A stretch of DNA of 64,000 nucleotides from Oreohelix idahoensis (Eukaryota; Mollusca; Gastropoda; Stylommatophora; Oreohelicidae), in contig JAMPIV010010562.1 in NCBI GenBank assembly GCA_024509875.1, forward strand, positions 326,501-390,500, in the 5' to 3' direction. The translations under genes and the position numbers were made by a program. The notes beneath the pieces are model-generated. The model was given only the letters and a program-made list of their open reading frames with translations, had not been told where the DNA came from and made no database searches. Shown here piece by piece: positions 56,595-64,000 of the stretch (position 1 is its first letter; each line of letters begins with the position of its first letter).

Positions 56595-57659
56595 GATAGG
56601 AGATCCCTTCTTATCCTACCTGTTTACCCACCAGACATTTCCTTTAAATATCGGGACTACTGTGTACTGTCCATGGTGAACACTTGATCGCGGTTTATAT
56701 TTTCTACATGAACTACCTGACGTGAACTTTATCATATCTTATAAGCATTATCAAAACGGGCGTTCCCCATTAGGAAAATTAATCATTCTTGGAGTAACTG
56801 GGGCTTACTTAGAGAAGCACCATACTGGATTGTGTTAAATATACACTGATGTTACGTTAAAGAGTAGTAAGTAAGCGAGATTGAATATGGCCACAGATTG
56901 ACAGATTGTGCGAAAGAGTAATGAATATTTCATATTTTGTATAATTATAGTACTCACTTCTGTCTTTTTTTTTTTGTTCGCTAATACTGTTATTTCTTCT
57001 TTTTTTTCAGGATAGAATAACTAGAGACTTTGTTCTTTGCTGTATGGTCTATTCCTATACTCTAGTATTACTCTATTGATCTTTTGGGTTATCTACCTTC
57101 TGTTGGGATTTTCTTTGTTTTCCTTTACAAGAGGAGATTGCCTATTGGGTTAATTGCATTTTTCTGTTGTCTGTAAACCATACTTGATTGATGTATATGC
57201 TCGATGTTTGGATTTTCTAATGATAATAAACTTAATAAACCTTAAGTTATCGTGTTGGTCAACCCCTGCCCATATATATATTATCCATAGTTTGTTTTCA
57301 CGTTTGTGCGTATTTGTCACAGAATTGTGTAAATGTAATTTTAGTATAACTTGTATTTTGTACCAGGAGAGAAAGTGCGTCTAATTTAAATATAGTCGTA
57401 CAGATAGGCTGGATTAGAGCAATTACTTAATCCAGAGACTGTTCTTTTCTCTTACACTATCACCCCTCGTGAAAAGAAAACTATTTCTTACACCTTACTC
57501 TCACATAGTTACCATTATCACTTCTGCTCGGACAGGACCATAAACATCTTCAACCTATCTTTAAAATTTACGACATACCTAAGGGTCTTTTTTGTTTTGA
57601 TATGCGCCCTAATATAACCGACTAGGTTGAACGGGACGCGCCTCGCCAAAACGAGACAA
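56187..57659. other. Intergenic with GA microsatellites
   Basis: Contains GA runs at 56340-56353 and 56559-56590. The three overlapping open frames across the second run arise from the repeat and do not indicate a gene. No other structure seen. Confidence 0.6.
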
Positions 57660-58520
57660 AACTTTATTTTTTTTTTTAAATTACTGTGATAATGGTTATG
57701 GACTAGGCGTAAGATTATATGATTTGGCTATAACGTGACACAGTAAAAGCGAAATGGATGACTTATAACTGGAAACGTACGGTTACGTGTGATTCAACCT
57801 CTGCGGTATATAACGTCTTCGTTGGTCTCTGTATGTCAGTCACACAATGAGACTAAATGTGTGAGTTGAGATACTGTTATATTTGTGTTAGACATGATGT
57901 ATTGTAATGTCCGCACATGCCACTATGTAATGTAAAAGCTGCTCTTGTTACATCATGTAATAATGTTTGGTAGACGCAGTTAGTAAGGATTTATGGTCAT
58001 GTTCGAGCTCACAAGGGGATTTGTCAAACACATCATCACTATTTTAGTTTAGGCAGCACTATGTGCGGTCAAAAATATACACATTTCTTATATATATATA
58101 CATAGTTAACTTCATTAAAGAAACTTGTATTATACATATTTATAGACGTGGACTTGAGCTTGGCGCACCTTTATTTTTCCTTTATAATATATAAATAAAA
58201 GTTTCTATAATAATAACAATGCCCAGAAACATTCTCTATGGATTTTAAAATCCTTTAGTATTTATGTTTTTGTTACAAAAGTGTTTGGAAATATCTATAA
58301 TCAGTAAGTATTTAATGTTTTAAAGTAATTACTATCTTTCTAACATAAATTCCGTCCCTTGATAATAAAAATTACGTCCCTTGGAATGCACTCAACTAGT
58401 ATATCTTAACGTAACAGTATGGATAGAAAAAAGATACGATGGTGTTGGAAAATTGAGTTTCCAAAGTCAAGGTCTGGCTGTGCAGCAAAGACAGAAATTT
58501 AGGTAAATGACAGTGACTTC
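57660..58520 (-). repeat. Dispersed repeat D, copy 2 (inverted)
   Basis: Reverse complement of 6555-7400. Matching blocks on the plus strand are catgtaataatgtttggt near 57953, tttaggcagcactatgtg near 58048 and tacgtcccttgg near 58372. It contains a poly-T run at about 57667. Non-coding. Confidence 0.7.
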
Positions 58521-58937
58521 ACCTGCTTGTTGTATATGAGATGTAAAAAAGTGCTAAATATCCCTAAATGGGATCAATTTAATGTTGATCCCAAGATTGC
58601 ACCATGGCCACACAAAAACAAGGCAACAACAGCTGAAGTTTGAAGATGTGAGATATAGATACATAAAGAGACCAGTCCAGGATTCTGGGAGGACGGAGAT
58701 GTCGATGGCACAAAATAGAGATGCTCCATAAAATTAGGCGGAAAGAAGCTCTTACAACATCCGAGGAAATAGCGATTTTAGTGAAGCACCCTTAACAAAA
58801 TGGGCTCAGTTCAAATCTGAAGTCGAATAGCCAAGAGAAGGATACCACTTGTGAGCCATGACCCAAGCCATAAAATGTCAAGGGCGATCAGACGATCACA
58901 GTATAGAATATAATATTTCTACAGAGTGACTGACAAG
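58521..58937. other. Intergenic, nothing recognised
   Basis: About 400 bp between repeat D and the mariner. No feature seen. Confidence 0.5.
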
Positions 58938-58939
58938 TA

Positions 58940-60278
58940 CGAGGGGCGTTCAGAAAGTAATGCACCACATCGTTTTTCGCAGGAGCTGTTTATTCAAAAA
59001 GCATGAAATTTATACACAATATACTTGGATATGTCATGTAAATATCGGTATTATTTAACATAATCCCCATCAACTTGTACGGCTTTATGCCAGCGCGAAA
59101 CAAGTGCATGTATTCCTAGCCCGTACCAGATTTTGTCTTGATCATGTAGCCATTTCTTTGCTGCATGAATCACTCCTTCATCTTCTTCAAACCTTATCCC
59201 ATGGAATGCATCTTTAAGTGGACCAAATAGATGAAAATCAGAGGGTGCCAAATCGGGACTATAGGGTGGATGGGGTAGTACAGTCCAACCCAATTTGGTG
59301 ATTGCTTCCCGTGTTGCCAGACTTGTGTGAGGGCGCGCATTGTCGTGAAGGAGAAGCAGGTCTGCTGGATTCTTGTGCGGCCGAACTCTGCAAAAAAGTT
59401 GATTGAGATTTTTCAATGTCTTAATGTAAGCTTGCGAATTGATTGTCTCTCCTCTTGGCATAACGTCCACAAGAATCACACCTTCAATGTCCCAAAAGAA
59501 AGTGATCATGACCTTTCCAGCTGAAGGAATTGTCTTGAATTTATTTCTTCTTGGTGATTGCAAATGATGCCACTCCATTGACTGTCTTTTTGTCTCAGGT
59601 TCAAAATGATGTGCCCAGGTTCCGTCACCTGTAACGATCTTAGCAAAAAAGTTCTCTCCATCAGCATTGAAACGTTCCAACAATTCAGAAGAAATTGCTT
59701 TCCTTTGCAATCGGTGGTCATTTGTGAGACTTCGAGAAACCCATCTTGCGCAAACCTTAAAAAATCAGAGAGTTTTTATAACTGCATTTGCACTACCAAT
59801 GCTGACTGATAGCTGTAAGGCCAATTGGTGAGTAGTGATTCGCCTATCAGTAAGAATAATGCCCTCAGCGCATTTCAACATTTCTGCGTTGGTGGCTGTG
59901 GCAGGACGTCCATAGCGCGGCCGATCAAGCAGCTCCGTATCTCCACTTCCTGATTCTTTGATTCTCTGAACCCAGCGACTGACTGTACTCCTGTCGACTG
60001 CAAAACTTCCATACACATCACATAGACGCTTGTGAATATTCACAACAGTTTCCTTCTCTGCAACGAGAAATTCTATCACAATTCGCTGTTTATAACGCAA
60101 GTTGCTAACACGCTCCATTTCAACGGTTTAGGGCAGCCGTATTATTTGGCCGGTTGCAGTGCAATTTGGTGCACACAATTGGCACATGCCATATCTGAAG
60201 TGTGCAAAATGTCACGCTTCTATTTTCATTATTAGCTGAGAAAAACGATGTGGTGCATTACTTTCTGAACGCCCCTCG
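58940..60278 (-). mobile_element. Mariner transposon with perfect 39-bp inverted repeats
   Basis: 1339 bp between TA dinucleotides (58938-58939 and 60279-60280). The terminal inverted repeats at 58940-58978 and 60240-60278 are identical over 39 bp, beginning cgaggggcgttcagaaag. Length, TA target and inverted repeats are those of Tc1/mariner, and the catalytic spacing (DD34D) is that of mariner. The transposase is on the minus strand with one in-frame stop. Perfect ends suggest recent insertion; the ends could still be moved by an active transposase elsewhere. Confidence 0.96.
59051..60118 (-). pseudogene. Mariner transposase with a single in-frame TGA
   Basis: The frame from the ATG at 60118 to the stop at 59051 is 355 codons, the normal mariner size, interrupted only by TGA at codon 118 (59765-59767). 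The N-terminal part has the paired helix-turn-helix DNA-binding region (RYKQRIVIEFLVAEKETVVN, DRSTVSRWVQRIKESG, RPATATNAEM). The catalytic part has VTGDGTWAHHFEPETK (Asp 165), LLHDNARPHTS (Asp 259) and YSPDLAPSDFHLFG (Asp 294). Thirty-four residues separate the last two aspartates. The first motif reads GDGTW where GDETW is common. It cuts and joins the element ends at TA sites. Confidence 0.93.
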
Positions 60279-60280
60279 TA

Positions 60281-60900
60281 TATCTCTTCATTTTAAAGTG
60301 TTATTATCAGCACTTATACCTACTGGATAAACATGAGACATATATCAAGACAATGAGAAATTAAGGCAATTTTACATTTGACAAATACGTTGTAATTTTA
60401 TTTTTACCAGAAACAAAACAAAACAAACTAAATTCTAAAATGGCAAATAAAGTTAAAGAGAGACTAACAATTATTGCCCGCTATGACGTCATATGCCTGA
60501 TCTCCCCATGCGCTGTAGTTGTACTATATTATTTACAAAAAATTAAAAATCTAGTAAGATATCAACAATCGGATCTGACGTTTAGTAAGAAAACGCTATT
60601 AATGTTAATGATAATGTTAATTTTAATCAGAATCGACGTCATTGCACTCCGGGCAAACCCATAGGAAGAAAACGCTAAATATCGCTAATGTTAACCTGGA
60701 GTCACTAAATGTAACAAGTGAGGACAAGAACAGGTTTTGGGAACAACTTGTTATTGTTGTTACGAGACGTACCGGTACTAAGAGGCTATGACCACGCAAT
60801 GACTGCATGCTCCATCTGCAGCATTGCTGTCAAATAAACTAAAGCTTAATATAATGACGGTGTACTCATCCATAAAAAAAAGCGAGTTGCGTGATACTGT
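60281..60900. other. Intergenic, nothing recognised
   Basis: AT-rich with short chance open frames; no element ends seen. Confidence 0.5.
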
Positions 60901-61400
60901 GGTTTCCGGTGCGCCTTCTGGCCCAGTATCTACGACTTTAGCACCTCTTCAACGGGAGAGTGGGCTCATCCCTAATCTGTTTATGTTCCCAGTAGTAGAC
61001 TATTCGCAAGCAGTCTGGGGGTGTCACTGCTCTGCGCGGACCTTGTTTACCGAGGCGGCGTCCGAGCTCGTATGGTGAAAATATGGTTGCGTTATCTTCA
61101 AAATAGAACTGTCTTTCCCGTGGCTTTTCTGCCATCCTGCAACTTTGAGTTAGGGAGTTCTGAGCTCCAGTCTCTTTCCCAGGCATTTTATCCTGGCCTG
61201 GCAAGCATACAGAGGACCCCACTTCTGGTTCTAAGTTAGCAGTTGGGGATAGGTGGGGTGGCACACTGTGCATTCCCCGTCATCCAGGGGGGCTCTCCAA
61301 CTATGCAGAGCTAGCACAATGCTGTGCTCTGGTTCTGGGCTCTCCCAAGGAATCCTCAGGTCCTGCACAGAGCCACTTCCAGATACCCACCACCTGCCAT
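60901..61400. other. GC-richer block of unknown origin
   Basis: About 500 bp clearly richer in G and C than its flanks. A 111-codon frame on the minus strand (60938-61273) and shorter ones on the plus strand show no family I recognise. It may be a fragment of another mobile element or part of the gypsy LTR to its right. Confidence 0.35.
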
Positions 61401-61419
61401 CTTAAACTCTGTTTAGTTG

Positions 61420-62981
61420 TTTACTCATACTGGCTACTAGTTGCTGAATCACGCTTTATTTGTTAAATGACGTGAATGTCCACCAGTTGATAAATGTAGA
61501 TGTCGGGACTGGTGTAGTAAAGTGTAGCGATTGTCAACTCATTAAACCCAGCACAGTTTTGGTCATACAGGTCATCTTGTCCTGGAACGTGATGAGGCTC
61601 CGACAAGAATGTGAGTGTAAACAATGAGTGTGTATGTGAATGTCAGAACGCGAATGGTAGAATGATTCGATAGAGTTGACAGGTTGGTAGTACATCACTC
61701 ATACTCACACTGTTCGAATTCAAGAAGTACTGGAACTACGGTGGTCTTTTTATAACATTTAATGGGACGCACACTTGGACAGTACGTGTATGGTTACAGG
61801 AACAAATGTCGACATAGACAGCATAATGTTGATCACAGGAATATCATCTTAAGTTAGCATTCATGCTTGGCAAATATCATAATGGAGCATTCGTAAATAA
61901 GCATTCAGAGTTCCATCATGTAAATCATCTGGCTTTACTGACTGGGCACGTCAGACCATAACCAATATATAGGAAGGCTCCTAGACCTAACCTCGTCTAG
62001 TGAATATCCCTTCACGTAAAGTTCAATATATATATTTTCCATAAAGATATAGGAATCCCAGACATGGGTTCTCACATGTAGCAGTGATCTCTTGGTTCAT
62101 CGAGCGATAGTACAGGCATCCCTTTTTCTCACTCGATAAATACAAAGTATATGAATTTCAACATGGCTGTTCTTCTCTCGTGAGTTTCACTCACTATAGG
62201 ACCCAGACCAAAATTGGTCATTCGTTAAATGTCCTCATTTCTTCATGACTTCTATCATAGAAGTAATTGAATAATATCATATAATCTAGTGCTGATACAT
62301 AGGAATGTCGTCTTCCTTTGAATAAATATTCTTTTCAAAAGTACCACTGTGCATCTGTTTATCGACAACGATGGCGAAGCCCAAGTTCATAATAAATTGT
62401 GGTTTTACCTTTCTATGCGAAATATAACTTTGCCATTCCTTGGCAAAAGAGAATAAACACTGGGGTAAAGTACATACAACATGTCTAAATGACTATCACT
62501 TTTCCCCATCTACTTATAGATCACTTTTTCGGCGATAGGCCGGCTACAACAAAATTCTGCATCCAGACAGGATGACAGCCATGAATCACACCCCTTGCTA
62601 GCGATACTTCCGCTGCATAGCCTTTGACCTTTTCTAGCGACAACCAACATAGTTCGACTTAGAAATGTAAAGATATCCATATATAAGACAGACTCGTCCT
62701 ACTCATACAAACACTACGTATAAATTCAGGCCATAGATATACTGAAGCAAGAACAATCTATTCCTACCCAGCCAAAGAATAAATCGCAGTAGGCCTAGAC
62801 TCGTCCGCGGAGTCCGATCGAAGATGACGGAACTACTTTCAAGGGAAGTAACTCAAAAATGACTTCTCCTTAAGCACTTAAAAAGGAAATACTTTGATTA
62901 CAAAATATTTGCGAACATAATAAGTATATAAATGTATTATATTGCAAGATAGTAAAAATTGCACTTTACAGTCTTACCACA
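61420..62981 (-). mobile_element. Gypsy 3' LTR, minus strand (element running off the right edge)
   Basis: Lies downstream of a gypsy RNase H on the minus strand. The start is set at tgtggtaagac (62981 downward), directly after a purine tract cccgggagg (62982-62990). The LTR shows the same kind of blocks as the family A 5' LTRs (a tcgtgagtttcactcacta block near 62178, compare tgtgagcttcgctcactatg at 5263), so it is a related subfamily. Its inner end is not resolved. Confidence 0.5.
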
Positions 62982-62990
62982 CCTCCCGGG

Positions 62991-63017
62991 AAAAAAAAAA
63001 AAAAATTTTTTTTTAAA
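62991..63017. repeat. A-run/T-run hairpin
   Basis: About 15 A followed by about 10 T, next to the candidate purine tract of the gypsy element. It could form a hairpin; no function is claimed. Confidence 0.8.
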
Positions 63018-63414
63018 TACATCTAGGAGCAACGTAGAATAGGCTCACAACGCAAGAATACTGCGCAGATGAAAATATCAGGAATAACTATAATTCCTAA
63101 TATGACCGGTGAGAATATATCTCAAAATCTGAGAGAAATTGTTTCTCTACGAATAAATGTTTCCAGGAAGGTGTGATGTACGTATAATACAATTCTGGTA
63201 ATTATACAATGCATACCAAAAATTCACACTATAATCTTAAATTTATGATTTATGAAGAAACAATCATCAAAGAACAGCGGTGAATAAACATCAATAAACC
63301 GCTAAGTAGCGATACCATCATTCTATTATTAAATTACAAATGTGTATCTTAGTAAAGAAACAAAAAATAACTGTTGTAAAGTTATACATATTAAAAAGAT
63401 CCAATATTTAACAG
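63018..63414 (-). other. 3' non-coding region of the right-edge gypsy
   Basis: About 400 bp between the RNase H stop and the candidate purine tract. No coding signature. Confidence 0.5.
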
Positions 63415-64000
63415 TTAAGTGGCATCATGTGGGCATCTGGACAGAATGTCCGCCATCACATTTTCTGAACCACGGATAGCTCGTACCGAAAAATGAAAAG
63501 GTTGAAGAGCGATTGCGTATCGAGTTGATCTCGAGCTCTTCAAGTTCTTACTTTGGATAGCCGTAAGAGCTTTTTGGTCAGTTTCCACTACGAAATGCGC
63601 GCCCAGAAGGAATCTTTGGAGTTTGAGAATTGACCAAACCATTGCCAATAATTCACGGTCTAAAACCGAGTAATTCCTTTCTGCAGCATTAAGTTTTCTG
63701 GATATATACATTACAGGATGCAGAGTTCCAGAGTACTCTTGCATTAGTGCCGCTCCAATCCCAGTGGATGAAGCGTCACTACGAAGAACAAATGTCTTAT
63801 CTGTTGTAGGTAACACTAAAATAGGTGGTGATGAAAACATAGTTTTGATCTTCTCTAGTGAAGATTGGCATTCATGAGACCAGTGAACCATGTTAGGCGA
63901 CCCTTTCTTTAATAGTGTAGAGAGAGGTGCCATGATAGAGGACAGATTCGGAATGAAACGTCCATAAAATTGTATGAGACCTAAAAGACTTCGCACTTGC
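63415..64000 (-). pseudogene. Gypsy RT thumb and RNase H, cut by the window edge
   Basis: Open for 193 codons on the minus strand to the edge of the window. It begins in the RT connection (MRSLLGLIQFYGRFIPNLSS) and runs through RNase H: FVLRSDASSTGIGAALMQEY (first Asp), VMYISRKLNAAERNYSVLDR (Glu), FVVETDQKALTAIQ (Asp) and SENVMADILSRC. It then stops. RNase H is again the last domain, as in the Gmr1-like copy. No lesion is visible in this part, so it may belong to a better-preserved element; the rest is outside the window. Confidence 0.85.

Noticed and set aside
56395..56687. Three overlapping frames with Arg-Glu repeats
   Set aside because: Produced by the GA microsatellite at 56559-56590; no conserved sequence around it.

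Overview
The window looks like repeat-rich nuclear DNA of an invertebrate animal. It is AT-rich, has no operons and no convincing host gene, and is almost entirely transposable elements at different stages of decay. The mix (Ty3/gypsy elements with unusual pol order, RTE-like and I/Nimbus-like LINEs, a mariner, tRNA-derived SINEs, long AT and GA microsatellites) fits a lophotrochozoan such as a mollusc. The sequence alone cannot fix the species.

Left part (1-13.6 kb): an RTE-like LINE enters from the left edge, is split by a 2.4 kb solo-LTR-like insertion with a 5-bp target duplication, and ends in a TAAG-repeat tail inside the leader of a gypsy element (family A, minus strand). Then come a dispersed repeat, a 2.2 kb 5'-truncated I-like LINE with a 13-bp target duplication, a SINE-like element with a 13-bp duplication, and a 5 x 70-bp satellite.

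Centre left (13.6-33.4 kb): the 3' end of a second gypsy family (B; RNase H, purine tract, about 2.6 kb LTR) carries a full-length RTE-like LINE. It is fused at about 19.715 kb to a family A gypsy that is truncated within integrase. Its 5' LTR abuts a decayed gypsy on the plus strand (25.1-30.0 kb) whose order is gag, protease, integrase, reverse transcriptase, RNase H. That is the Gmr1-like order, not the usual gypsy one.

Centre right (33.4-52.2 kb): a nest four deep. A family A gypsy is split by a 5'-truncated I-like LINE (13-bp duplication). That LINE is split by an LTR element (family C) present as LTR-internal-LTR-internal-LTR, each LTR 795 bp. One internal region holds a tRNA-derived SINE, and the other internal region shows the empty site. 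Family C encodes a coiled-coil protein with an RRM-like C-terminus and keeps only a remnant of pol. It looks like a non-autonomous LTR element whose Gag is built like a LINE ORF1 protein. I regard this as the most novel thing in the window.

Right part (52.2-64 kb): a solo family B LTR with a 5-bp duplication, an inverted copy of the dispersed repeat, a mariner with perfect 39-bp inverted repeats and one in-frame stop, and the 3' end of another gypsy element running off the right edge. Nothing here works as a pathway. The elements are related through nesting and probable trans-mobilisation (LINE for SINE; gypsy for family C).
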